From Rebecca billardiae RCC1528 (taxonomy: Eukaryota > Haptophyta), in contig OZ251240.1 of NCBI GenBank assembly GCA_965240325.2, positions 372,001-436,000 of the forward strand: DNA of 64,000 nucleotides, written 5' to 3'. The notes under the pieces were generated by a model. That model saw nothing but the letters and a program-made list of their open reading frames with translations, was not told where the DNA came from and ran no database searches. The stretch's first letter is position 1. Each line of letters begins with the position of its first letter. Positions 17,571-26,605 of the stretch are shown here, piece after piece. A program made the translations under genes and the position numbers.

Positions 17571-18650
17571 ATGGTCGAGCGTCGGCGTAGCGAGCGCGCG
17601 CCGCCGCTCGCGCCGCTGCCGCACCGGATGTCGCAGCTCTTCTTCCCGGCGGAGGGCGAGACGCCCGCGCTGCATGACCCCGCGCTGCACCTCACGCTGC
17701 GCCCCCTCGGCACCTCGCCCCCCATCTACGCCATCGATGGCTTCCTCTCCGCGCGCGAGCTCGAGCACCTCAACGTGCTCATCGGGCCGTCGGCGAGCGG
17801 CTTCCGCGCGTCGCACGTGGACGACGCGCGCGGCTCGTTCGTCGACGTCGAGGAGCGCACCTCCGTCACGCTGCAGCTCACCAAGGCCGCCGACCCCATC
17901 CTGCGCGCGATCGAGCGGCGCGCGGCCGAGCTGCTCGGCATGTCGCCCGACCACACCGAGCCGCTGCAGCTCGTGGCGTACTCGCACGGCGCGCGCTTCG
18001 GGCTGCACCACGACATGGGCACGCTTGTGTGCGCCGATGACGCCCTCGGCGGCGGCGCCGCCGACGCGCTGGCCGCGGCGTGCGCGCCCGCGTGCGACGA
18101 GCCGCGCACGCCGACGGTGGTGGACGTGGACGTGGTGCCGCCGCGGCGGCTGGCGACGCTGTTCGTGTACCTCAACACCACGCGCGAGGGCGTGGGGCAC
18201 ACCGAGTTCCCCCTCTCCGAGCCGCCGCTCTCCGTGCGGCCGCGCGCGGGCAGCGCCCTCCTGTGGTCCAACGTGGCGCGCGGCGGCGAGCCTGAGCTGA
18301 GGGCGGCGCACCGCGCGGCGGCGGTGCCGCACCCGCACTGCAAGCTGGGGCTGAACGTGTGGGTGACGGACACGAGCCTCGCCGCGCTGGCGGGCAGGCA
18401 CGCGCCGGCGGTCGTGCGCCGCCTCCGCCAGCAGGGCGCTCCCGGCCACGCGGCGCGCGGCCTGCTGCGCGCCGCGAGCGCCGCCGAGTGCGCGTGCGCG
18501 CGCTGCGGCGGCGAGGGCTCGGCCGAGCGGATGCTGATCTGCGACGGCGCGCGGTGCGGCGCCGGGTGGCACACCTTCTGCCTGCAGCCGCCCCTCCAGC
18601 GCGTGCCCGAGGGCACGTGGCTCTGCCCGGCGTGCGCGCCGCCGAAGGCC

Positions 18651-18687
<37 letters not shown>

Positions 18688-19925
18688 GCGCGCTCGCGGC
18701 GCCGCGCCGCGCCAAGGGCGGGGCGCCCGCCGCCAAGCCCGAGAAGAGCGCGCGCCCGCCGGCCGAGCCGCGCCCGCCGGCCAAGCCGCGCCCGCCGGCC
18801 GAGCCGGCGCCCGAGTGCGCGGAGCACTACGTCAACTGCCGCGTGCGCAAGCCGTCGGGCGCGAAGGGCAGCATCGACGGGCACATTGTGCGCGTGCTGC
18901 CGGCGGCGCCCGCGCTCGCGGCCGCGGGCGGCGCGGGCGCGGCCGCCGCGCTGCTGCCCGCCCGGCTGCTGCTCGCGCTGGCCAGCGGGGAGCACCTCAC
19001 GATCGGGGTGGACGCAGTGCGCCCGCTGCTGCTGCCGCGCGCCGCGGCGCCCGCGCCCGGCCCGCGCACCGCGAGCGCCGCGCACACGCCCGTGCCCGGC
19101 GCCGCGCCGCCACCGGCCGCGTGCGCGCGCGCCGCGCGCGTGCGCCCCTCGCTGCTGCTCGGGCGCACGCTGGTGCGCGCCTTCGCGCCGCACGGGGACT
19201 TCCTTGGGCAGGTGTCGGGGTACGACGACGCGACGGGGTGGTTCCGCGTGCAGTACGACGCGGACGGCGACGAGGAGGACCTGCCGCTGCCCGTGCTTGA
19301 GCGCGCGCTCGGCGGGCAGCTCCGCTCAGCGGGTGCGGCCGCCCGGCTCGTCAGCCGGCGCGTGCGCAAGGCGTTCCCCGGCTACGGCGTGTTCGACGGC
19401 GTCGTGCTGGCGCACTTGGCCGAGCTGGGCGCGTTCCGCGTGCGGTACGAGGACGGGGACGACGAGGACGTGCGGATGGCCGAGCTGCGCCGGATTCTGC
19501 TGCCTCTCCGCGCGGAGGCTGGCGGCGGTGACGGCGGCGGTTCTCGCGCGCCGGGAGCTGAGCCTGACCCGGCCCGGGTCGGGCAGGGCGGCGGCGGCGG
19601 CGGCGCGGCGGCGAGCGCGGTCGTCGCCGGTGCCGCCGCGGGCAAGCGGCGGGGCGTGGGCGACGCCGGCGCGCCGAGGCAGCCCGCACGCCGCCGTGTG
19701 TCCGGCGGCGGCGCCTCCGCAGCGCCCTCGGAGCGAGAGGCCTCCTGGTGGGACCCGAGCCGGCCGGGTGGCTCTGCGGCGGGGGCGGACGCACTGCTGG
19801 CAGCACAGCCTGCGGACTCACAGCCTGGGGAGGGCGAGGGCGACGCTGGGTCCGGCGACGCCTCGGGCTCGGAGTCGGGTGCGAGCGAGGCCGAGGCGTC
19901 GCGGGCGGCCTCTGGGGCCTCGTGA
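17571..19925 (+). CDS. Prolyl-4-hydroxylase-type 2OG oxygenase fused to PHD finger and two Tudor-like domains
   Basis: A 784-aa single-exon protein combining an Fe(II)/2-oxoglutarate oxygenase with chromatin-reader modules. Residues ~45-270 match the P4H catalytic core: metal ligands HHD (His146, Asp148) and His247, 2-oxoglutarate-binding Lys258 in HCKLGLNVW, and the GHTEFP turn. A C4HC3 PHD finger spans ~308-356 (CARCGGEG...MLICDG...GWHTFCLQPPL...WLCPAC). After a proline-rich linker come two related Tudor-like units at ~530-578 (LVRAFAPHGDFLGQVSGYDD) and ~592-645 (VRKAFPGYGVFDGVV), each ending in an acidic strand and LERAL/LRRIL. The tail is disordered. A nuclear role, hydroxylating a chromatin-associated substrate, is inference. 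A second Met at residue 20 is an alternative start. Confidence 0.82.
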
Positions 19926-20354
19926 CCATTCGAGCTTGCGCGGCAGCCTGGCCCCGGCCTGCATGGCGTCCCGGACGACGGTCCAAACCGTCAGAGAGTG
20001 ATGTGACTGACTGTGAACGGGCGGAGTCGGACGCCGGACGCGGGACGCCGGACACTGTCTCATGTCTGCGAGTGTGGCTGTGTGCTGACAAATAATGAGA
20101 TTCTGACCGAGCAGCGCAGCATTCTCGAGATTCGATCCATCATCGATGATCGATCTACTGCTGTGCTTTCAAATAGACAATCGTCAATCTCAGTCACCCG
20201 TGCTCTCAGAGGCAAGTCCCAATGTCTCATAATATTATCGCGTCATGCCGTGTGCCGACTGTGCGGCGCGAGCCCGGCCCCGCCAGCGCGCTGCCGGTGA
20301 AGTCACTCGCGTTCCGGCGGCCCCTGGTGCGTGGCGCTGAAGAGCTCAAAGACC
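19926..20354. other. Convergent intergenic region
   Basis: Lies between the stop codons of the P4H-PHD gene and the MIF homologue. AT content rises around 20090-20240. I see no gene or RNA. Confidence 0.6.
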
Positions 20355-20855
20355 TCAGCCAGCGAACGTCGCCCCATTCCAACCCACGTTCTCGCGCGGG
20401 ACGTCGAAGAAGTTGACGTAGATCCGGTCCTTGGGCACACCAAGCGGCTCGAGCAGCGCGGACAGCTGCGCCATCAGCTTGCCGTTGCTCTCCTTGCCGA
20501 TCGAGCCGATAGAGTAGAGCACGCCGAGCGCACACGGGGTGGGCTCGCCGCCCCAGATCAGGTCGAGCTTGTCGTTCACGCAAACGGCGACGTACGACTC
20601 CGGCTTCCCCGTCGCGGCGACGATCGCCTTGGAGCACTGCTGCATGAAGGCGACCTTCTCCGAGCCGAGGTCGATGTTGGTCGAGAGGATGAGCGAGGGG
20701 TCGCCGGGGAGAGTGCACGGGTCGACGGCGGGGGCGGGCGGGGTGGGCGCGGAGCTCATGATCGGGGTCGAGCGCATGGCCGAGGAGCCGACGCGGGAGG
20801 GCTGCATGGCGACGGCGGACGCGACGGCCGCAAGCGCGAGCACTCCGAATGACAT
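20355..20855 (-). CDS. MIF: Macrophage migration inhibitory factor (MIF/D-dopachrome tautomerase) homologue with N-terminal extension
   Basis: Tautomerase-fold protein, 166 aa; family members are ~115 aa. Residues ~53-166 align throughout with MIF: ILSTNIDLGSEKVAF (strand 1), AIVAATGKPESYVAVCV, WGGEPTPCALGVLYSIGSIG, and the C-terminal PKDRIYVNFFDVPRENVGWN. Pro53 (in GDPSLIL) sits where MIF has its catalytic N-terminal proline. Here ~52 residues precede it: a hydrophobic stretch (LALAAVASAVA) and a Ser/Pro-rich segment. Tautomerase activity would require cleavage just before Pro53. The CALC redox motif is reduced to CALG. The extension suggests secretion or organelle import, unlike leaderless animal MIF. 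ATG at 20855 is the only sensible start. Confidence 0.9.
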   Translation of the reverse strand: MSFGVLALAAVASAVAMQPSRVGSSAMRSTPIMSSAPTPPAPAVDPCTLPGDPSLILSTNIDLGSEKVAFMQQCSKAIVAATGKPESYVAVCVNDKLDLIWGGEPTPCALGVLYSIGSIGKESNGKLMAQLSALLEPLGVPKDRIYVNFFDVPRENVGWNGATFAG

Positions 20856-21538
20856 CGGTGATCGTCGGCCAGCCGCTCGTCTCTCGATCTACCAAAAATC
20901 TCGAACACATCTCGAACATTCGGCCCGAAATTACGACGCGGCGAAAAGCCCACTCGCACTCGCACTCTGGTTCGAGTGATCAGGTTCGACCGGCCACCGG
21001 GCGGGCCCAGGACGGCCGGGCCGGGACGCCCGGGATGGCAGTGCGGCCGATGGCGTTCAGACTTCATCTGATGATGTCTTATACTAGCATCGTCACCATC
21101 GGTCGGTTCCGATCTTATATATTTATATATATATACACCACTCGCAGCCCCGCCGCCATTAGAAGCCGTCGACATCGGCGTGGCGCCTGGCGGGTCCGCG
21201 CCCGGCCATTATGATTATTGGTCTAGGACCACCGGCACCTGCATCCCATTCCCGTTCCCGGCGTAGCTTCAGCGATGCCAGGGCGTACCTCGGCGTAGCG
21301 CCGCCACGGATAATCGGCGTCGGACTTCAGCAGCCGTCCGCACAGCGCAGTGCTGTCCCTGCTGATCAGACAGCGATGAGTTGCACCAGCCCGCAGTTGG
21401 ACAGCTTCAGGCTCAGACGTGCACGGCGTTCCCACCGCCATGGTGTGCCCTGATTGCCGCGTGGCGACACGGCTGCGGCTCGATCGAGCTGGCGCCGGCG
21501 CTGGCGACGACGCCAGCACACCATACGCGCACATGCGC
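20856..21538. other. Intergenic region with AT-rich patch
   Basis: 5' side of the MIF homologue (reads leftward) and 3' side of the plastid-protein gene. It has an alternating AT patch at 21115-21135 (TATATATTTATATATATATA-like), a possible promoter element about 270 bp from the MIF start. No gene seen. Confidence 0.5.
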
Positions 21539-22201
21539 TCACGAGCCCACGTTCGTCGCTTTGCGCATCGCCTTGAAGTCACCAATCTTGAGCGCAGGCG
21601 CAAAGTAGGCCCAGCCGCGCACGATACCGTTGGTCGTCAGCTTCAGGTCGTCCGTGGCGTCGACGGCGGCTGAGGCGACGTAGGTCTCTTTGAAGCCGCC
21701 GATGCCGAGCAGGAAGTTGCGCGTGAAGAGCAGCCTGTCGGGCCGCAGGCTCCACGAGCCCGTCCTCGCCACGAGCCCGCCCTCCCAGATGGCCTTGCCC
21801 TCCGAGTCGAAGAGGACCTGCAGCCGCTCTGACGAGCCGTCCTCCTTCTGGATGTCGATGATCCACACCGTGCGCGCGACGTCCGTGTCCTCGAGCACGG
21901 GCTCGAGCGGCTCCTCATCCTCACCAGCCGCCGCGGGCTCGCCCTCGCTCGACATGGCGAACCCGGGCCCCGCAGGCGCGTCGAGCGGCCAGTCGTCGGC
22001 GCTGCCCACCGCGGGCGGCGCCGGCGCCTCTGTGGCCTCGCGGCCGTCCGCGTCGCTGAGCATGAGCGGCGTGGCGGTCGCGCGCTGCGGTGACCGCACA
22101 TACGTCGGAGCCAGCCGGGCGAACGCCGAGCTCGCGCCCCCCGCGCCCGGCGCCAGCGCGAACACCGCGAGCGCGCCGGAGGCGAGCACCCACGCCGTCA
22201 T
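21539..22201 (-). CDS. Conserved-looking unknown protein with bipartite plastid presequence
   Basis: 220-aa protein. The ATG at 22201 gives a signal-peptide-like hydrophobic core (WVLASGALAVFALAPGAGG) followed by ASSAFARLAPTYVRSPQRA. This resembles the ASAFAP-type junction, where a Phe just after signal cleavage starts the transit peptide of proteins crossing secondary red plastids. After an acidic linker (~80-125) comes a compact domain (~127-215) with TVWIIDIQKEDGSSERL, FDSEGKAIWEGGLV, GSWSLRPDRLLFTRNF and IVRGWAYFAPALKIGDF. It appears beta-rich, with no TM and no catalytic motif I recognise. Function unknown. It is divergently transcribed from the methyltransferase gene with 170 bp between the ATGs. 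Confidence 0.75.
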   Translation of the reverse strand: MTAWVLASGALAVFALAPGAGGASSAFARLAPTYVRSPQRATATPLMLSDADGREATEAPAPPAVGSADDWPLDAPAGPGFAMSSEGEPAAAGEDEEPLEPVLEDTDVARTVWIIDIQKEDGSSERLQVLFDSEGKAIWEGGLVARTGSWSLRPDRLLFTRNFLLGIGGFKETYVASAAVDATDDLKLTTNGIVRGWAYFAPALKIGDFKAMRKATNVGS

Positions 22202-22371
22202 CGCCCCGTGTCTAATTGGTCTCGAACAAACCGAGCGCAGCGGGGTGGGAATGCCACGCGGAACCGGTTTGCGCGTGCTCGCTGTCCGGCCGCGCTGGGA
22301 CCGACGGTGGAGGCCACGAGGTCGAGCCCTTCGCGAGCGGCACGACCGTCCAAGGCTCAAAGCAGTCCAAG
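22202..22371. promoter_or_regulatory. Putative bidirectional promoter (170 bp)
   Basis: The only space between the ATGs of two divergent genes that both carry targeting-type presequences. It must hold both promoters and 5' UTRs. No TATA box is evident. Confidence 0.55.
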
Positions 22372-23511
22372 ATGGTGGACGTGAAGCGCTTTTGCGGCTG
22401 GCACGGCCTCACCCTTGCGGCGTGCTGGCTGTCGCTCGGCGCGCACGCCGCGCTGCCGCGGGCTGCAGGCGTGTCACGCGTGGCACCACGCGCTCGCACC
22501 GCCATGCTCACCCCGCGCAAGCGCGCACCGCCGCCCGAGCTCGGCCTGGGCGAGGGCGGCGCTGCGCTCTTCGACGACGAGGACGAGGACGAGGACGACG
22601 GTGATGATGAGCTGGTGTTCGATCCCGACGACGTCTTCGACCCGGCCGCGCCGCCGAGCGAGGTTGAAATATCCGCGCCCGCCCTGTCGCCTGCGGACAA
22701 GTTCGTCTCCGAGCGCGTGCCCATCGAGCTCGGCGGCGGGCGCGCGCTGAGCATCTGCAGGCCGGCCGATGACGCCGTGCTCGAGCTGCTGATGGTGGAG
22801 GCGCGCGCCGAGGCGATGGCGGACGGGGGCAAGGACTTTGACGGGGTGATGCAGCGGCTCGTGCGCCAAGCCGTTGAAGAGCGCCCGCGCGTCTGGTTCT
22901 GGTCGATGATCTGGCCCAGCTCCGTCGCGTTTGCGCGCTGGCTCAGCGAGGACGAGGACGCGCGCGCGCTGCTCGACGGCCGCGAGGTGTGCGACTTTGG
23001 CGCCGGGCTCGGGCTGGCGGGCGTGGCCGCCGCGCGTATCGGCGGGGCGGCGAGCGTGGAGCTCGTCGACGGCGAGCCGCAGGCGTGCGAGTACGCCGCG
23101 TTCAACGCCGCGCTCAACGGCGTGGGCGAGCGCGCGCGCACCGTCTGCTTTGAGTGGGACGCGCTGCCGCTGCTGCGCGCGCAGCCTGCGGATGGGGCGG
23201 CGGCGCGCGGCGGCGCGGGCGGCGCGCCGGCGCCGTGCGACGTGCTGATCGCGTGCGACGTGGTCTACGACGCGGCCGCGCCGGCGCACCTCGCGCGCTG
23301 CGCCTCCGCGCTCGTGCGCCCCGGCGGCGCCATCGTCCTCGTCGACGAGACGGCCCGTCCATACGGCAGCGAGCAGCGGCTGCAGGAGCTGCGCGCACGG
23401 CTCGAGGGCGGCGAGGCGGCGTGGCAGCTCGCGGAGCAGCAGGACGTGGCCGTCGCGTGGCAGGGCAAGGAGCACCGCGTGGCCATCACGCTGCTGCGGC
23501 GGCTGCCGTAG
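22372..23511 (+). CDS. Methyltransferase family 16 (METTL21/ETF-beta lysine methyltransferase-like) with presequence
   Basis: Predicted SAM-dependent protein-lysine methyltransferase of 379 aa. The ATG at 22372 starts a hydrophobic leader (LTLAACWLSLGAHAALPRAAG) and an Arg-rich stretch, consistent with organelle import; upstream in-frame codons lie in the shared promoter. An acidic linker (DDEDEDEDDGDDE) covers ~70-85. The Rossmann core begins around PRVWFWSMIWPSSVAFARWL, with motif I CDFGAGLGLAGVAAARIG, an acidic residue for ribose binding in VELVDGEP, and the family's DVLIACDVVYD in place of DxxY. It ends with the strand VDETARPYG and the final VAITLLRRLP. Substrate is not predictable from sequence. 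Confidence 0.82.
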   Translation: MVDVKRFCGWHGLTLAACWLSLGAHAALPRAAGVSRVAPRARTAMLTPRKRAPPPELGLGEGGAALFDDEDEDEDDGDDELVFDPDDVFDPAAPPSEVEISAPALSPADKFVSERVPIELGGGRALSICRPADDAVLELLMVEARAEAMADGGKDFDGVMQRLVRQAVEERPRVWFWSMIWPSSVAFARWLSEDEDARALLDGREVCDFGAGLGLAGVAAARIGGAASVELVDGEPQACEYAAFNAALNGVGERARTVCFEWDALPLLRAQPADGAAARGGAGGAPAPCDVLIACDVVYDAAAPAHLARCASALVRPGGAIVLVDETARPYGSEQRLQELRARLEGGEAAWQLAEQQDVAVAWQGKEHRVAITLLRRLP

Positions 23512-24439
23512 GCCGGCTGGCATGGCTCCGGCGGGCAGGCCACCCGCCAGAGCAGGCGGCGCGCAGGCCGTGACACTGGCCCACGACCGCCGCGACTCGT
23601 CTGCTGCTGATGGCGTGGCCGCCGTGGCACGACGGCGACCGTGCTGGCGCGGCGGCCATGGGCCATCACAGCAGCGCGCATAGTTGGCACCGCAGGGCGC
23701 CCCCATATATATCATCGTCGAAAGCATCCGGGTCGCCGTGAGTCGGATGATATAATATGATCAATGATGCTTCACTATCGTCGCAGCTATACGGCAGTAT
23801 ATAAGCAGAATATTGCAGCCGCGATATACGGTAGTAGTACGGCACTCGGACTGTAGCCTACGACGGCTCACTCTTGCAGGCGCGGGGGGCGCAGGGGGGC
23901 AGAGCCCCCCGCGCTGTGGGAGTGTGGCGGGCCCGCGCTGAGTCTTTAGGCCCGGCCGCCTAAGAAATTAATTATGGCCCGCGGTGCAGGGCGGAGCGCG
24001 CAGCGTGGAGCCCGCACCAGCGGGCCCGAACCACGTTTCAAAAAGATCTTTGATCAAAGAAAAAAGGGACGGGGGACGATTTTCAGGGCTGGAGGAGACC
24101 GAGTTTCGAATTTTGAGACTCCCTTACAGGTGCATCCTCGTCGGACCAAGGACCCCAGTTTCTCCCGGGTAACAATTCCTCTAACTATTACTCACCCCCG
24201 TCGCGCCCGTGAAAAGTGTTACGGGCCGAGCGTAGCAGTAACATGTAACACTCTCACGCCGGACTCACGCCCGGACTGCGGGTGTCTGACCGAGCCGCAC
24301 TCGCCGCCCGTGACTAAACGCCCTGGCTGAGCACACTGTCAGCCATCACTTTCACTTGAGACCGTCGGTGGCGTCGGTCTCGGATTCTCGCGGCCCGTTG
24401 CCGGCCAGTCCGGGTCCGGGTCCGGGGCCGGGCGGGTGG
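23512..24439. other. Intergenic region left of the primase element
   Basis: No gene seen. An AT-rich stretch runs 23700-23850. Next is a GC-rich hairpin-prone run (GGGGGGCAGAGCCCCCC near 23892) and A/T-rich sequence at 23960-24130. At 24214-24262, GTGTTACGGGCCGAGCGTAGC and nearby GTAACA motifs loosely mirror GTGTTACCATCGCTACGGCC at 27798-27817. These may mark the true outer ends of the primase element. Confidence 0.4.
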
Positions 24440-24750
24440 CGCTGGGCCCCGGGAGGAGGCCCCCTGTAACAGCTGTAACACCGTAACACGTAACAAGTCC
24501 GGCGCGGCGAGTCCGGGAGCCGACCGGTCCAGGTCCGGGGCGGGCGGGCCGCCCGGGCCGGGCCCGGGAGGAGGCCCCCTGTAACAGCTGTAACACCGTA
24601 ACACGTAACACAATGGCGCCGCTCGGCCGCGGCCCGTCGGCCCGGTGAAAAAATGGCGGCGGGGCGCGCGGCGCGCAGCGTCGCGCTCGGTGCGCTCGGC
24701 GGGGCTCGAGGAACGACTGCGGACGGGCGAGCGCGCACGGGCGCGAGCAC
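24440..24750. repeat. Left inverted arm of the primase element with two iteron-like units
   Basis: Reverse complement closely matches 26295-26605, from GAGCACG-side sequence through GTGAAAAAATGGCGGCGG and the string GTAACACCGTAACACGTAAC. Two GTTAC-type units (read as GTAAC here) lie at about 24469-24495 and 24581-24609. Small indels separate the arms. Confidence 0.85.
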
Positions 24751-24842
24751 GAGTCGCGTCGCCCGCGCCCCTCCCCGAGCGACCTGCCGCCGCGTCTCGC
24801 GACGATGGCGCAGTGGCCGCTCGTCCGTGGCCGCGTGAAAAA

Positions 24843-26096
24843 ATGGCGGCGGGGCGCGCGGCGCGCAGCGTCGCGCGCCCAGGCGAGGCGTGCACGCACG
24901 AGGTTGTGTTCCTGGCAAGTGGCTCGCAGCGTACGTTCGGCGGCCGGCTGCACGTGCCGAGCAGCCGCCTGCGCGAGCTCGATGCACTCGTGGCCGCGCA
25001 GCACTTGGTGCACGGCGCGCGCGCGCCCATGGTGGTCGAGGCGCTCGGCGCGCGCGCGCGCTTCGTCGTCGATGTGGACTGCGCCTTCAGCACCGCGCCC
25101 TCCCCCTCGGACGTGGCCGCACTGCTCGTCGGCCTCTACCGCGTCGCGGAGGAGCATCTGCCCGTGCCCGTTCCCGTGGCTGGGCGCGTCGTGTACGTCT
25201 CGGCGCGCGCGCCCAGCCCCGCGACCGCCGCCGGCTCGGCGCCGGGCGTGCGCCGAGCCGGGATTCACGCGACATGGAACGACTCGGCCATCGTCTCGGC
25301 CGCTGAGGCGGCGCGCATCGCGCGCGTCCTGCTCGACTGGGCGCGCTCGCAGCCGCGGCCGCCGTGCTGGCACAAGCTCGAGATCGACTGCAGCATCTAC
25401 GGGGCGGGCCTGCGCCTGCCGTTCACGGCCAAGTCGGACGGCGGCCCGCCCTACCTGCCGGCAGCCGTCGTCGCCGCCGACGAGCACGGCGCCGTGCGCT
25501 GCGCGTGGCTCGACGCGCTGCCTGCGCAGCACGCGCTGCGGCGGCTCGCGGCGGATGGCGCGCGCTGGCTCTCTCGCGCGCGGCTGCGCACCGAGCTGGT
25601 CGAGTGGAGCGCGCCGCCGCCCGCGCCCGGCCGACCGGCTGTGCCGGCGACGAGCGCCGCCGGTCGCGATGCGGCGGCCGGCGCGCGGCGCGCGGCGCTG
25701 GTCGGCTGGCTCAACGAGCAGCTGCACGCGCACGCACGAGTCTCTGGCTCGGCCGAGCGCTGGCCGCGCATCGTGCAGGTGTTTGCTGGGAGCACGGCGC
25801 ACGGCCCGGTCGCGACGTGCTCGACCGCCAGCAGGTGGTGCGAGTGCAAGGGCGCCGAGCACGCGCGACGCACCGTCTTCTACTTCGCCAAGTCCGACGG
25901 CCTCGACCTGTGCTGCGCCGACGAGGCGTGCGTGCCAGCGCGCGGCGCCGGGTACGCGCGCGCCGTCTGCCTGCGCAGCATGCTCTTCTGCGCGGGCGGC
26001 GGCCGCACGGGCGCGCCGCCCCGCATCGCCGAGTTTGCCTCGCGCTTCCACGCCGCGTTCGCCAGCGGCCGTGCCGCGATGGGCCCGGCGCGTTGA
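24843..26096 (+). CDS. Archaeo-eukaryotic primase (PrimPol/UL52-like) with C-terminal zinc knuckle
   Basis: Predicted primase/primase-polymerase, 417 aa, that would synthesise primers for element DNA. The open frame reaches back to a GTG at 24645; 24843 is the first in-frame ATG. AEP motif I is FVVDVDCAF (Asp77, Asp79). Motif II is the AGIHATW His142. Motif III lies in HKLEIDCSIYGAGLRLPF (Asp182), whose ID.SIYG.GLRLP pattern is typical of UL52/PrimPol-type primases. The C-terminus has a Cys/His knuckle, CECKGAEH...CCADEAC (Cys335, His340, Cys358, Cys363), like the zinc site needed for priming. The frame is intact and all expected catalytic residues are present. No helicase is fused, unlike many viral D5-type proteins. 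Source could be a giant-virus gene, a cellular PrimPol or a mobile element; the flanking inverted arms favour the last. Confidence 0.8.
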   Translation: MAAGRAARSVARPGEACTHEVVFLASGSQRTFGGRLHVPSSRLRELDALVAAQHLVHGARAPMVVEALGARARFVVDVDCAFSTAPSPSDVAALLVGLYRVAEEHLPVPVPVAGRVVYVSARAPSPATAAGSAPGVRRAGIHATWNDSAIVSAAEAARIARVLLDWARSQPRPPCWHKLEIDCSIYGAGLRLPFTAKSDGGPPYLPAAVVAADEHGAVRCAWLDALPAQHALRRLAADGARWLSRARLRTELVEWSAPPPAPGRPAVPATSAAGRDAAAGARRAALVGWLNEQLHAHARVSGSAERWPRIVQVFAGSTAHGPVATCSTASRWCECKGAEHARRTVFYFAKSDGLDLCCADEACVPARGAGYARAVCLRSMLFCAGGGRTGAPPRIAEFASRFHAAFASGRAAMGPAR

Positions 26097-26294
26097 CGAC
26101 GCGGCGGCCGTGCAGCGCGCATGCGCCCGCGCGCCGTCGCCGTCGCCGCCGCCGCCGCCCCGCCGCCGCCGCCGCCGCCGCCGCGCCCACCTCGCGCCGT
26201 CGGCCGACGGGCTCGGCAAACGAGGCGGCGTGCAAACAAGGACTCGGCGCTCGCGCCGGGGTCGGTGCAGCGCGACGCCACGCGAACCGCCGCG

Positions 26295-26605
26295 GTGCTC
26301 GCGCCCGTGCGCGCTCGCCCGTCCGCGGGCGCTCCTCGAGCCCCGCCGAGCGCACCGAGCGCGACGCTGCGCGCCGCGCGCCCCGCCGCCATTTTTTCAC
26401 CGGGCCGACGACGGGCCATGGCCGAGCGGCGCCATTGTGTTACGTGTTACGGTGTTACAGCTGTAACAGGGGGCCTCCTCCCGGGCCCGGCGGCCCGCCC
26501 GCCCCGGACCTGGACCGGTCGGCTCCCGGACTCGCCGCGCCGGACTTGTTACGTGTTACGGTGTTACAGCTGTTACAGGGGGCCTCCTCCCGGGCCCGGC
26601 GGCCC
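26295..26605. repeat. Right inverted arm of the primase element
   Basis: Inverted counterpart of 24440-24750. It carries the same start-codon context (GCCGCCATTTTTTCAC, i.e. AAAAAATGGCGGC on the minus strand) and the first GTTAC units of the right-hand array. Confidence 0.85.

Noticed and set aside
24645-24842. Primase start at 24645
   Set aside because: The codon is GTG and the segment is inverted-arm sequence; first in-frame ATG is 24843. A spliced upstream start cannot be excluded.
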